From Lentinula raphanica (taxonomy: Eukaryota; Basidiomycota; Agaricomycetes; Agaricales; Omphalotaceae), in assembly GCA_027919835.1 (NCBI GenBank), contig JANVFP010000032.1, positions 552,149 to 616,148 on the forward strand: a DNA stretch of 64,000 nt. The letters are read 5' to 3'. Under the pieces are notes generated by a model. That model ran no database searches, was not told where the DNA came from, and saw only the letters and a list, made by a program, of their open reading frames with translations. The position numbers and the translations under genes were made by a program. Shown here one piece after another: positions 1 to 11,900 of this stretch; the stretch's first letter is position 1, and each line of letters begins with the position of its first letter.

Positions 1-442
1 GTTGTTTCTCCGTTTAGTCACATTCCTGCGACCTGATCCATCCCGAAACTCGATCTAAGTGAACAGATCTGTTGAGTCTGGGCCTTGAATAATCCATCCC
101 CACTGGTAATACGAATAGATCTATTGGTTCTAAGCTCGTCTCGGTGCAGTATCATACTCAGTTGGCCGTTAGGCGTTGAAAACTAAGTTGATAATCCCTT
201 GATAGCTCATATCAGAGGTGGCTTTGTCTTGAAGGACTCCCCGACCAAGGGACTCGAGCGTTAACTCTTATTATTCGTCAGGATGTGTTTTCCTGTCTGG
301 ATCTGACGTCCTGGCATTAACATGATACAAGTTTGACTGTCAGCTCGGGCTCACTACAGTCCTTTGGTACTCTACAAGGCTCCAATCGTTAAAATTAGGC
401 CATTGCATGCCTGCACACAAAATGGGCGTATTAGTGCCAACA
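1..442 (-). repeat. Partial LTR (minus orientation) of the AGATCT-rich Gypsy family, cut by the window edge
   Basis: This stretch is the reverse complement of about 52189-52632, the 5' end of the second Gypsy-type element. Spot comparison shows only a few substitutions, for example near 70 and near 258. The LTR probably starts with TGT at about 442, because both copies share TAATACGCCC just inside and lose similarity outside it. The other LTR end lies beyond the window, so its length is unknown. Whether this is a solo LTR or the end of a second element in opposite orientation cannot be decided here. Confidence 0.75.
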
Positions 443-942
443 CCACAGGTTTCAGCGGTATCCAGAACATTGATTGAAGTCCCTCCAGAACTTGAAGCCA
501 AAGTTCCGTTCTCATCTAACCTTGGACGATGTGCACGTTGCGAGTTACCTGTGGCAGTCACGCGTCCATGTCGTTTCCTAGGATTCGCAACCCATTCTTC
601 AGAGGCAGTAGAGGTGGTTGTTGCTGGCAGCTGCGAGATCCTGTCTGGTGTAACTGGTTGCATTGTCTGAAGAGTAGGTCTTGGAAGAGTACCAATTGGA
701 GCTGGGGTGACTGGTTGTGTTGTCTGAAGAGGAAGAGTACCAACTGGAGCTGGGGTCGAAGTTGTTGCAAAAGGTGGATAGTGAAAAACTGGAAAGCTTC
801 CCAAAGGTGAATTGGTCTGGCCATAGTAGTACTGATATCCTGTCTGTTGAGCAGGGAAGGCAGGACTTGCCTGAAGGTGAGGATGTGAGGGAGTTTGAGG
901 CGGCCTCAAAGGCATTAAGTCAGAGGGGGGGACATGATCCAT
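340..942 (-). pseudogene. Proline/threonine-rich ORF, 3' end replaced by LTR
   Basis: An open frame of about 200 codons, read from an ATG at 942. The product is rich in Pro, Thr, Gln and Ser with a loose internal repeat (PVTPAPIGTLP-like units, about residues 70-105) and a basic patch NPRKRHGR. I recognise no domain. The last 30 or so codons lie inside the LTR that covers 1-442, so the original C-terminus is probably lost. An upstream non-ATG extension of 6 codons exists. It could be the broken end of a low-complexity regulatory protein or a chance frame; Pro-rich composition keeps frames open easily. Confidence 0.35.
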
Positions 943-976
943 CCTCACAGTGCACTTCAATGAAGGTAGAGTACAT

Positions 977-1194
977 CAGGAAAAATCTATCTAGGCCCAG
1001 GTTGCCTGGAGACACCCCCAAAATTCCAGGCAGTTTAAAGTCTTTGAAATGATTTTCAGTCAACCTTATGTCTTCAGGCTTACCTGAGTTGCTTTGAAAA
1101 TCTTTGGAAATCTTTGAGAATCTCTGGGAAGCCTGGGAAGCCTGAGCTTTTGGGGGGTGTCTCTAGGCTCTCTGGGCTCAAGGTATTTTTCCTG
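977..1194. mobile_element. 218-bp MITE with imperfect TIRs (family copy 1)
   Basis: The ends are CAGGAAAAA...TTTTTCCTG, followed inwards by a diverged inverted repeat of nearly 50 bp that includes a GAGACACCCCC / GGGGGGTGTCTC pair. The interior holds short direct repeats of the CTTTGAAAATCTTTGG type. A 2-bp AT flanks both ends, but AT is also compatible with being part of the TIR. The same family occurs at 43865-44101. No coding capacity, so it must be moved by a transposase elsewhere. Confidence 0.7.
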
Positions 1195-1899
1195 ATGCTA
1201 GGGGGGGAAACTATTATTTTCATTGCAATTTTAGAGCGTAAATATTGAATGAGCCTGTCAACCATCATGGAGAGCAGAGCGTTGGACTACGGGACCCTAG
1301 CAGCCTTCGAAGTTTCGAGATCATTATGTTTGGAGGCCAGGAAAGAGGCAGAACGCGTTGAAAAGTATTAATTGATGAGGTTTGAGGTTAAGAAGCTTTT
1401 GAGTGAGAACTTCACGGCCCGTGACAGAATGATTTGATAGGCCCTCAAGGTAAACTCAAGAATGGCGACCTCAAGGTGCCTTAGGTAGCGGACTTTCAAT
1501 TTTGTCAACTCAAGGTAACTTACCTCCGAAGGTAACTCACCTTGCGGCAACACTAACCTTAGGTCATGGAAGAAATCTCTCAGCAAGGTCATTGAATTTG
1601 ACCGGACAAATATGGGCAAGATCACATACAGCTCTCCATGTACATTGTACAGTAACAAGTTGCTCACACAACTAAGCCTTGACTTGACCTTCAGACTGTC
1701 AAGAATCGATTGACATCAACACCGTTACACTTATGAGATTGCAGTCATTTATGTGTACCAAAGTGAACCAAATTGAATTGCCAAATGTAGAATGAAATGA
1801 ACAAGAAATTTTCGTTTGCTAAGAACAGTCTACGCCACACCCTGTGACGTTTTTCCAGCGTTTGCCTTGTCTGCAGCAATGTTTGTGTTCAGTTTGGTC
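1195..1899. other. Intergenic, no gene seen
   Basis: Only short shadow frames. Around 1440-1560 there are several copies of CTCAAGGTAA-like words in direct and inverted orientation. I see no tRNA or other RNA gene that folds convincingly. Confidence 0.5.
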
Positions 1900-2735
1900 C
1901 TAAGAATATTTGTTAGCAGCGGATGAAGACTCGATGAGAACCACATACTGCTCTTCATCTAGACTGTCCTCGAGGTCAGAGGTGTCTTCTCCTTTAGCTT
2001 GTGCCTGTGCGATCTTAACGGCGTCATTCAGCATGGAGGACTCTTGACACATCAAACGTGTGATAGCTTTTGGAAAGAAGACATACCTTAATGTTGATGG
2101 CTTGAATCTCACCAGTCAGTTTCAAAACTTTGTTCTTTGTCTTCCCAACACTCAGCGCATCAGCTGCGTGACCCAGTTAGTAAAGCCCCGGTGCCTTGGT
2201 TGAACGGGACACTTACCTGTAGCTCCAGAAGCAGCATCAATCTGAGGATCAAACTCATCCGTCTCCGCAGATTCTGCAGCTTCGCGCATGGTATTGATTG
2301 CATCCTGAGCATTTTCAAAAGAAAAGTGAAGAGCAACTGTTAAACGCAGCTGTCATGGAGAGAGGCAGCTACTGACCAAAGTATCAGAAGATACTGTTGA
2401 GAGATCAACGCCGTCAAAAGGATCTGGAACACAGATAAGAGAGAGATCAACGGACGAATCGAAACAAAGATTACTCACCAACAAAGACAGCGTTGGCTTC
2501 GTCAACAGCGGTTCCCCCTACGCCATCAGAAATCTGGAAAGCAGAATAACTGCGGGAATATCAGAAAACTTCGAGACGCGTGAACTTCAAAGGAAGATGA
2601 ATCTCACTCTTGTTCAGTGAATGTGGTGGTGGCATTTGCACGAGTTGCGAGTTCCAGTTTGACAGGAACTGGGGCAGCGGAAGCGATACCAGCAACAAGG
2701 GAGCCAAAAAGAGCGATAAGAGTAAAACGAGCCAT
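1900..2735 (-). CDS. Small secreted protein (about 183 aa, six exons)
   Basis: The ATG at 2735 opens a classic signal peptide (MARFTLIALFGSLVAGIASA) with a likely cut before APVPVKLELATRA. Five short introns can be placed, each with a GT donor and AG acceptor, joining acidic segments such as DPFDGVDLSTVSSDTL, DAINTMREAAESAETDEFD and QAKGEDTSDLEDSLDEEQY, and ending at TAG 1900-1902. No cysteine pairs, enzyme motif or transmembrane helix were seen after the leader. The mature product is therefore a small acidic extracellular or wall-associated protein of unknown role. Individual splice choices are by eye; the overall reading frame closes cleanly. Confidence 0.7.
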
Positions 2736-3300
2736 GTTCACAGAGTTGAGTGCAAGGTTGGAGAGATGAAGGTTGACGTTGAGGATACGACCGCTGAAGG
2801 GTGGATAACGTGTAAGGCGCTGGCGCAGAGGAAACGAAAGTAAGAAAAACAAGGAAAGTGAGACGCCGTCAAGACAGTCAAGGAAGGTTCAAAGTGATGG
2901 AGGGAATATGTCTAGAGAGGTGTCTTTTATATGAGCTAGCACTTGATTTCTGGAATACCAAAGAATACCAATCGGAAAAAGTGAATATCGGGTTGCTAAG
3001 AGAGAATATTCTCATCTGTTATGATATTTCAACGTTCTGGCTCTATTGCGTACCTGACGGAGAATTAGCATCAACAAGCCATTAGAAAATCCGGAACGGT
3101 TGCAAAGGGCCTGTTGTACGCACGCAATGCCATGCATCCAGCAGACACCGTGACTTCCCTCTTATTTTTTGATCCCTTGACTTACGACGTACTGGGGGAA
3201 CAAGTAGAAGCACACATCGTAGAATGGATACACAACATTTGGTTCTGTCATTCGGCTAAACATTTATAAACAATTTGGTTGAGGTAGAAGATGATATAAG
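2736..3300. other. Intergenic between two minus-strand genes
   Basis: It holds the upstream region of the secreted-protein gene and the 3' flank of the next gene. No further coding frame is supportable. Confidence 0.5.
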
Positions 3301-6300
3301 TCAGGTCGGCGGCCAGATCGCACTGGATACTTGGTAAGAACCCTGCCATTGGCAAGGCGATTGCCACGAGGAAAGAAAGATGGCCAGGTATGCCAAGACT
3401 TGACGAATGGCTGCTTTAAAGCCCTCTTGCTGAAGGACTTGATAAATCGATGGTGAAGAACAGTAGTTAGTCGGGGATAACGTGTAGAAAAAGAGGTCAG
3501 GATAGAGTGGGTCATAATATGTCGTGAAGAACGTCTTTCTTGCATAAAAAATTGCAGCCCTACGTGCAAAGTACTTGAGATGTATACGCAGTAATGAAAA
3601 GCGGCCAAACGGACCTGTACATCGCATAGGTGATTAAGATTTGGATCAGTGCCCATAGGAGCCAAGCCTTCCCAGTCGAACGATGATGAGCAGGGAGGGT
3701 AGCCTGCAATCATATTCAGTGAACAGCGATCGGGTGTAATTCATATCACTCACGGAAGCTGTAGAATGCTGCATGCTGGCACGTAGGGGTGCAAGTTTCG
3801 TCTTGATATTTTCCACATTGGAAAACATCTCTGAAGAAAGACGCACCCGGGACAGGCGAGCGTCTTGTGACACCTTTTCGAGCCTTCGTATGCGATGCCG
3901 AGAGTCTTCAGAGTGAGTGATATGTATGAGTCTACATAAGTTTCAGTAAGGTTGACAGTAGAAAAAGACAACTTCTTCACCCTTCTTCGTCCTTCATTTC
4001 TTCGACGAGATCATGCAGTCCACTGCGAACACGATCTAAAGCCTCTTGACGAGACGGAGGAACATGCTCCTTCATGTTAGAAGAGTTAGAGTTCATTGAA
4101 TCTTCCACCGCCCGCCCCATAGCATCAACGATACGGATGCTATTGTTCTTTGAGCTTCCTATTTTCTTTTCTTCACGTCCAAAAGCATCGACGATCCTGA
4201 TACTATTTGCTTTGCGTTGGCTGGGTGTCCTTGTCGAAGAGAGGTTGAAAGTAGTAGCTGCCTTTGAATCAGCCAATGAATGTTCTCCTGGTGAGACTAC
4301 TGAGTCTTCCGACTTCAGCACAAGCTCGGTGCAAGATACGTCGGTAGATGGTTCCACTGATTCTTCATGGAAACGGACACTTTTTTGCTTGGCCGGAGTG
4401 TTCATCCATCCTCCGGGTAGAGCGGGTGTCTGTGGAGGCAATGATGCAGCTCGAGAGAGGGAAGCAGCAGGGGTTGCTAATCCACTATCAGTCTCATCAT
4501 CAGTGGGGAGAGAGTTGGACCGCAGGAGAGCATTGCTTCGAGGGGTGAGTGGGGTAGTAGTCCAACCACCTGGTGGTTTCGGGGTTTTCAGATTAGATAA
4601 GTTCCTTTGAGAAGCAGCTAGGTCATGATCTTCATCATCGGACGATGTCAAAGAAGGAGGACCAGGAAGGTCGGGAAGATTCTTCGGTGGAGAAGGGGTT
4701 TTATACTCCAGTTTGGTGGAATGATGCTCCTTTCGGGGAGGAGTTGAAGGGAAAGAGAACATTGAATGTGAAGCATCACCTTCAGGCGTAGATGGACCGT
4801 CCGAGGGTGGAGATAGGGGAGGTGACGGGGGCGAGGTTATGGTTTGCCTAAGCCTTGCCTTACTCTCGAATGATGTATGAATGGACGGTGCTTCTGTTGC
4901 AGTTGTATCCTCCGTGGGCGGCAGCATAGTGTTTGGTCGCATAGTGGGGGTGTTCTCCTGTCCAAATTGGTGTTCTTCTTCGACTTCAAGATCTGTATTG
5001 GAAAAGGTTTCGTTAGTGTATGTATACTGGGACAATGGTGAGCTTACCGTCGCCAGCGCCCGCCACTTTGTCATCACCAGGTTTCTCAGTTTCGTCTTCT
5101 ACTAACTCCAGTCGAAGACTAGGTATTTGAGATGTTACCTCTTCATCAAGTTTGTGCAATTCATCATCAGTCCGCTTTGTGTGAGGAAACAGAACAGTTC
5201 CTGCGGAGGTAGTTCTCGATAATGCTCGAACGGGTATCTGACTAGATCTGATGGCTGATTTTCGTTGCGAAGGGCTAGGGGATGGCGACGCCATCTCACG
5301 CGAGAGCGAAGGCGATTTTGCTTGGTGTGAAGAGGAAGTACTATGAGGCTTTGGTTCCAAGGACAGTGGTTTACGCAACGAGAGAGAGATACTATCGCCC
5401 TGGCTAACTTTGATATCGTCAAGCGGAGGAAGCGGAGAATTGGGACGAGGAGGATTATGTAAGGAGGTGCGTCTATTGTGGAAGGAAGGCGAGGCATGTT
5501 CAGGCTTGGGAGAGTTCCTATCATGTAGAGGAGATTTATGATGCATCGGAGGCGACACATACGATTTCAGACTCTCTGTGCGCCGTCTTGCACTCGCAGA
5601 TGTATCCATGGAGAAATGAGAAGATGGGGAAGAAGATGGGGAAGGGGATGACTTTTGAGTCAAACTCTGAGCACGCTTTAACGTAGTAGGAGAGGTAGAG
5701 TGGCCATGACCTGAGGAGTTCGACCTCGAATGCCCATTCCACTGTGGTCTAGGGGAGTTCCAATTTCTCTCTTGTTCGTGCAGTATGTCTTTATCGGCGT
5801 CCACGGATCCGAAACTCCGCGTAGATGCTGGCGGCGAGCTTGCGCGAGAAGATGCACGAGACGATGACTGAGAAGAACCATACGAGGCTTGACGCTGCCG
5901 ATCAAGGCGAGGCGATGAAGTAGATAGCCTTGAATCAGGTCGCGTAGGGAAGCTTAGCGTACGGACACGTTCAGTCGTAAGTGAGTGGACTCCGACGCGT
6001 GACGATGGGCGCGCATTAGGGGTAGTCGGTTGTTGATGCCAATGCGGCCTTGGGGCATTCCAATTTCTTTCTCTTTCGTGATCTATCTCTGATTTCTCAT
6101 TTCCGCCATCAATATTAGAAAACGACCCAGCGGAAGAGCTGGCGCGGGAGGAAGACCGAGAATGCTGTCCATGGAACGACGCTTGAGGCGAAGATGTCGA
6201 AAGCCGAGATCCGGGACGAGTTGGTATACTGCTCATTCGCGCTGGTTCTGAAGGTGACAAAAGGGACGCATTAGGCATAGAAAGAGGCCGTGGTTTCGAA

Positions 6301-7988
6301 TGAGGGAAAGTATTAGTTTGACGACTTTCTATTACAGCAACCTGCTCTGTTTCTTGCATTCTCGGTGTATGATGAGCTGAACATTGGGTTAACAGCTTTA
6401 TCGGCAAAGTGATCAACCACCTACAATGTTTCTGAAGTGCAGAGGAACTTGAAGAGGTTGACGCTGTATTGTCGGCATGATGAGATTCGTTCCTTCCATT
6501 CCGAGACAGAGCACGCTGACTTATATTAATCTCTCGAGATATATGGAACGAATGCCGGTGATTTATATCTGTCGAGGACGTATGTCCTGTCGGCGGGTTC
6601 TTGTTCCATTCACGTTCACGCTGATGGGTGTCTGCGACAGGGCCTCTGGAACTACTTCTGATCCTATTTGAGGGCGATTTCTCAGGCGCAAGATGATCAG
6701 AATTGGAAATGCGTCGGTCTGATTCTGAATCTTCTATAATTCTTGTGAATGAGATATTTGACATAGGCAACATAAACCCACCTCGAGGATCATCCTTCTG
6801 CTGAGCTTCGTGTGTGACTCCACTACGAGGAGCCTTGAGAATGTGGGTATCACCTATCGAAATCCCAATTGATAAAGTCCTCCCGGACACGGACTAGCAT
6901 AATGCATACCTGTCGGAGGAGAATGTTCATAACTATCCAGATCCCTCATGGCCTGCTGCATTTCTGAGTCCACGTCTAAGAGATCTATCTATGTATGAGT
7001 AAGAAACGTAGGAAAGAGATGCAGTCCCATACTAGATTGAAAACGCGAATTGAACCAGGAGTGCTGAGGGGTACTGGTTGCAGCTGGAGGGGTATTGTTG
7101 AGCTCCTGCGAAAACTTGAGGGTATCTAAACTGTCATCTGCTACGATGCGATGTCAGTTTTGAGAGCAGATATTTGGGGAACTGAGTTGTTCATACGGTC
7201 TATGTTAGTTGTAGTTGACGGTTCAACTTGCTCTTCTCGTTTAATACCAGAATCTAAACGTTGGCGTAGAGTATCGAAGACGGCAGCTTGAGAGCGGTCG
7301 ATTGAGACTAAAGTCATATTGGGACAGAGGCATTCAGAGCAAAGTCAGTGAGAATGAAAACAGTCTACGCACTGTTGGAGGAGCTTAGCTCGTCGTCACT
7401 CAAGCTTCTACGCTTTCCCTTCCCCTCAGCCCTGCTATTTTTGATCTTGGATGCGCGAGGATTAGATTCGAACTCGCTTGTATCAATGCTATTTCGCCTC
7501 CTCAATCTGCCCTTGACGCTCTTTTGTGGCGTGTCTCCAGGTTCCCGTAGGGCATGTGAGAATAGACTGTTAAGAGTTTCTCGTGCGAGACTCGGTTGAG
7601 ATGAACCAATGGTAGGAATGTCAAAATCAGATTCGAAGTCGGTCGTTGAGGCAGACGAAAGTATCGGCGCAGGCGGAGGTCTAGATTTCGCGCTGGTTCG
7701 CTCCAAGACTGCTTTCAAACGAGCTGCAGGGGTGTCGGCAGGGTATGTAGATGATAGCTCGTTAGGTAGCGCAGCGACTGAAGGCAGTTTCGGGGTATCT
7801 TCTTCATGGTCGTCGTCGTCAGCGTTGTCCATATTGATAGATGGCTCCAATATATTTGTAGAGATGTGTAGACGAGAAGGGCCGGCTTCAGAGAAGTTGA
7901 CAGAGCCAGAGTAATCATAGATCGTAGACTGGTGCTGCCTACTAACTCTCAAGCGAGGTATAGGGGGTATCGCGGTTGGCGTCTCCAT
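3301..7988 (-). CDS. Large Ser/Pro-rich protein with C-terminal membrane segment (1400 aa, nine exons)
   Basis: Nine exons (7373-7988, 7197-7307, 7033-7137, 6910-6984, 5048-6853, 3981-4992, 3754-3883, 3615-3703, 3301-3559) join in frame to 4203 nt. The N-terminus (METPTAIPPIPRLRV) leads into a segment with SLARETLNSLFSHALREPGD and a basic RRRNSID site; a long low-complexity Ser/Pro/Arg region follows. Near the C-terminus a motif is duplicated: NSIRIVDAFGRE and NSIRIVDAMGRA. After it come a short coiled-coil stretch (LEKVSQDARLSRVRLSSEMF), one hydrophobic helix (AWLLWALIQILITYAMY) and a tail with FFTTYYDPLYPDLFFY. The architecture suggests a membrane- or nuclear-envelope-anchored scaffold that is heavily phosphorylated, but I do not recognise the family and assign no function. 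A CACTA-like MITE lies 135 bp upstream of the ATG. Confidence 0.72.
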
Positions 7989-8122
7989 CGTCCAAGAACA
8001 ACATGCAGAGGCTCGAGGAAAACAAGCACCGAGTGGCTCACGTGAAAGACATGAGGCATTCACAATAGACCGCGGCGGCGTTGATAGGCGCCCATAGCCA
8101 AGGCCCAAAACAGAAAGGCGCA

Positions 8123-8679
8123 CACTGCGGGGATGAGCCCATATTCTCATCCCGAAAAGCGTGTGATTATGCTGAGAAAATGTACAAAATTCCACTGATT
8201 GTGACAAGTAGAATATTTTTAAAAATGCCAGAATAGCCAGTAGAGCAATTAGCTAAGAAAAATCTGGGAATATTTCAAATATTCCACAATTTATCCCACC
8301 TTGATAATTAAGAATTTTGCTCAAATATTCACTATGGGAATGTGTCACAATATTCTCCCAATAATCTCCCCCGGGATATGGGGTATTCAGGATATTCTCA
8401 CACAGGCTATCCTGGATTGACCATATTTGATGGGAGAATATTGGGAGAATATTGTGACACATTCCCGTAATGAATATTTGAGGAAATTTTTCAATTATGA
8501 ACGTGGGATTAAATGTAGACTACTTGGAATATTCCCCAACTTTTCTCAGATAATTGTCCTGCCAGCTATTCTGACATTTTTTAAAATATTCTACTTGTCA
8601 CAATCAGTAGAAATTTGTACATTTTCCCGGCATAATCACACACTTTTCGGGACGAGAATACGGGCTCATCCCCGCAGTG
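8123..8679. mobile_element. 557-bp CACTA-like MITE
   Basis: Perfect termini CACTGCGGGGATGAGCCC (8123-) and its reverse complement ending at 8679, flanked by a 3-bp duplication GCA (8120-8122 and 8680-8682). CACTR termini with a 3-bp target duplication are the hallmark of the CACTA (CMC/EnSpm) superfamily. Both arms are long, about 200 bp each, and the middle is itself near-palindromic (TGGGAGAATATTGTGACACATTCCC-like words on both strands), so the single strand would fold into a long hairpin. There is no transposase. It lies upstream of the minus-strand gene that starts at 7988. Confidence 0.8.
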
Positions 8680-8926
8680 GCACGACCAGGACCAGAATTC
8701 GAAGTGAAGTATGGGCTTATGGGCACATTATACAGAATTCTAACAAACTGACACTCTTCTTCCACAGTCACAGCTCATCTTGAACCACTACAAATGTAGC
8801 ATCACCGAGACAAAGTGGTGTCAGCCACAGCGAGCGAGTAGCTGTATGGTGCAGCTTCGAGGGGACGGGCACTGATCATGATCACAATTTGGTAATTCTT
8901 CATGATACTCGAATACCGTCTCAGCT

Positions 8927-11900
8927 TCAGAATTCGGTCGAAGTTTGAAAAGATGGCCGGAAATAAGTTACTTCATAGATAAACGTGCTACTATTTTTGT
9001 CTAACACTATGTAGATCCTAACAACACTTTGCAATATATTAATACAGAATCAAGACGGGAGATTTGGTTGATTACTTACATAGTCCCATTCCCTTCCTCT
9101 CGATTGAATAGTCAAAGTCATCTCCAGACAGCAGGAGCACATCTCCATGTACAAGGATGAAACACATATCCTCCTTCCCAGATACCAGTTTCTTCTTCGC
9201 CAAGTCTCTGCGCTTCGGGAGGATTCAGATGGACATTCCTGTATTCCGGCTCCAATCTCTCCAACTTGCCAGGTGCTTCTATGGCCATCTTCGATACCAG
9301 TAGCTACATCATATTGAACGTATGGTGACCCCATACGAATCAAGCCATTTAAATCTTCTTCGAAAATCGGTCGAGAGAGCTCCTCGTTGGCGACAGCTTC
9401 TTCTCTTATCGCAATGGATGGTATGTTTCGAGACAGGTTAGGCATCGGCGAAGAGTCAGCAAGTTGAATGGTGTCAATATTGACCTGCTCGTTATACTCC
9501 GCATCTACACCGAGTGCAGAAGAAGCCTCTGTCATATTCACATCCTCTTGTAGGCTTGACGGTTCCAGTCCAGAAGACTGGTCCATTACGGTCTCGGACT
9601 CACCAGTTTGCGCGTCCACTTCCATTGATGAGGGATCACTGGTGGGATCACTGGTGGGCCCAGATTCTGCCTCTGATGGCCAGAAAGAAGTCAGTTCACC
9701 TTGTGCAGCAATAGGCGGCTCTGAGAAACGTAGATCTTCTGCCTCTTCGATCGTGGTAGTGGACTTTCTTCGTAGGATTGTTGCGGGAAAGCCGGATCTC
9801 GGTACAATCCGGATTCCAATCTCATGACCGAGAGCCATAATTACGACAGTGCGCTCTTGAGCACGTAAACAGTGCTCTCCCTAATTCACAGCTCGATGGG
9901 TCAGTGTTCAGCAATCAAGAAGGTGAGAATGACCAACTCTTTTCCTTCCAGTGCTCGTCCAACCTAGGACTACCAGCTGCTCAATGGATATAGGAGCAAT
10001 TTCCCCGTAGGATGCTCCGATATGCTGCAAGAGATCCCGTGCTTGGTGGATGCAGGATGGTACATTCTTCCAACACACTGGTATACTATTTGCATCGATA
10101 AACTCTGGGGCAAAAGAGGTTTCAGCTACATGGCCAACGATGTATGAGAAATAAGGCGCTGTAAAAACACACGTTAGACCTAAGCTGTCAAACTCGACAA
10201 GAAATACTAACTAGGGGATAACGAGGCTCTGTCTAATACCACGGCTTCTTGAATTGAATTGAACAAATCGGTCTGCTCCTCCTGTAGTCTGGCTTCATTG
10301 CAAGTGAAGACATGCTTCGCGACAAGTCTCCGTTTAATCTCGATCTCTTGTATCACCTGCCTCAATTCATTCATTCCACATACTTGAGCAAGATGAAGCA
10401 AGCGGGATGAGCGAGTGGAATTTGAGATATTGGCTATCTCTGTTGGTGTGTTTTCTATGATTTCTCGCTTGATTGCCAGACTTGAGTGATCCACAGACTC
10501 GGAATGTGAGAAAATACGTTCAGCTGGCCTAAGCACTTCCTCAATGTCATCCAGCAAACAATCGATGATTTTATCAGACCACAACTGATAGGTCATCGTT
10601 CTCATTCCGTCATCCCATTCGCTTACCAAGGGATCGATGTACGCAGGCATCACATTCAAGGGAAAAACAAGGGGGCTTTGTTCACCCACAAAGCGAATGG
10701 TTTCCAAACGGAGCGGAATGCATGCGGTCAATGGCACATCCTAGAGTCGGAGAGTGGTCAAAGGAGTAACTGATATAGGTGCAATGCATACCTTGCAAAA
10801 TGAGCTATCGCATCTTCTTCTCCTAAGATAGTTCTGACGATTTAGTTTTCCACAGGAACCGCAGTACCAACCGCTTGATGACCAGCGATCATTCGATGAA
10901 CCATCATTTGCCAGAAGAACAAACGACACGATACTTGGACAGGATATTCTTCGATTATTCCACAGAGCGGAACCGCAAGCTCCTGCTTCTGCCTGATGCC
11001 ATTTCAGAAAGCGGGGCGAGGATTCATTGACATCTTCTACGACAATCTCGTGACTATTTTGGTGCTGAGAAGCGTTGGTCAAACAAGGCTCGGTTGTTGC
11101 AAAACTGAGAGAAAACCCACTGTCAGATTTCCAGATAATGATCGTCCGAATAGAGAAACCTCGTCGAAGGATTTTTGCCAATGTGTTCCATCATGCCACC
11201 ATGGTTTACTCAGATCTAAACATGATGGAAGACCGAGACTGTCTTCGCCAGCATCGATCCATTGAAGACCGAAGTTCCATTGAATTCGACCGAAGGCATA
11301 GTCCGGAGACACCAAAAGACCTGCAGCAGATTCAGAGGAAGGTCGAAAAACGCGTTCTTCCTATCAGATTGATTGGCTTAGGACAGTGATTCTAACGTTG
11401 AATCAGCACTCACCTTAACAAAGAGTACTTTGAAGAAGCCTAAGTACATGTATTGGAATTCCGAAGATAGACCTCTGTTTACCGTCTCGCCACCATATGC
11501 CACCATTTCGTCCCGAGAGGTTATACAAAGTACAGGTGTATTTTGAGAATGAGCGTTGATCAATATTTGGATGTCTGGTGGGACTTCTATGGGTACGCAG
11601 GTATTAAGCATGGATGCGGTGACAGGAACCTTCTCCGGTGTACAAAAGCGTTTGGGGGTTGTTAGATCATTTCCGTATGCCTCTGCCATCTTTCGTTTCT
11701 GACCCCGTCCAGATTTTTTCGAGGCTACAAATGGTGATGGCAGAGGTCTTGCATCTGAACTTGGTGCCGTAGGCACGGAAAGAGGAGACGGCTGTAAGGA
11801 GGTATCCAGTTCTGGATGTGCAAATTCTGTTGATTCTGCTATGTTTTGGTATGATATCAGAGAGGTGAGCGTTGTGGAAACTGACAGGCCTGGTTGAGTA

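Noticed and set aside
1262..1335. tRNA-like words (GCGTTGGACTACGGGACC ... TTCGA)
   Set aside because: No acceptor stem and no consistent T arm can be formed.
8253..8462. Possible independent small gene in the hairpin centre
   Set aside because: The sequence is a palindrome inside the CACTA-like MITE; frames on both strands mirror each other.
10207..10737. Separate genes for each of the frames between 9050 and 15783
   Set aside because: Consistent intron phases join them all, and the order of motifs fits one long protein.
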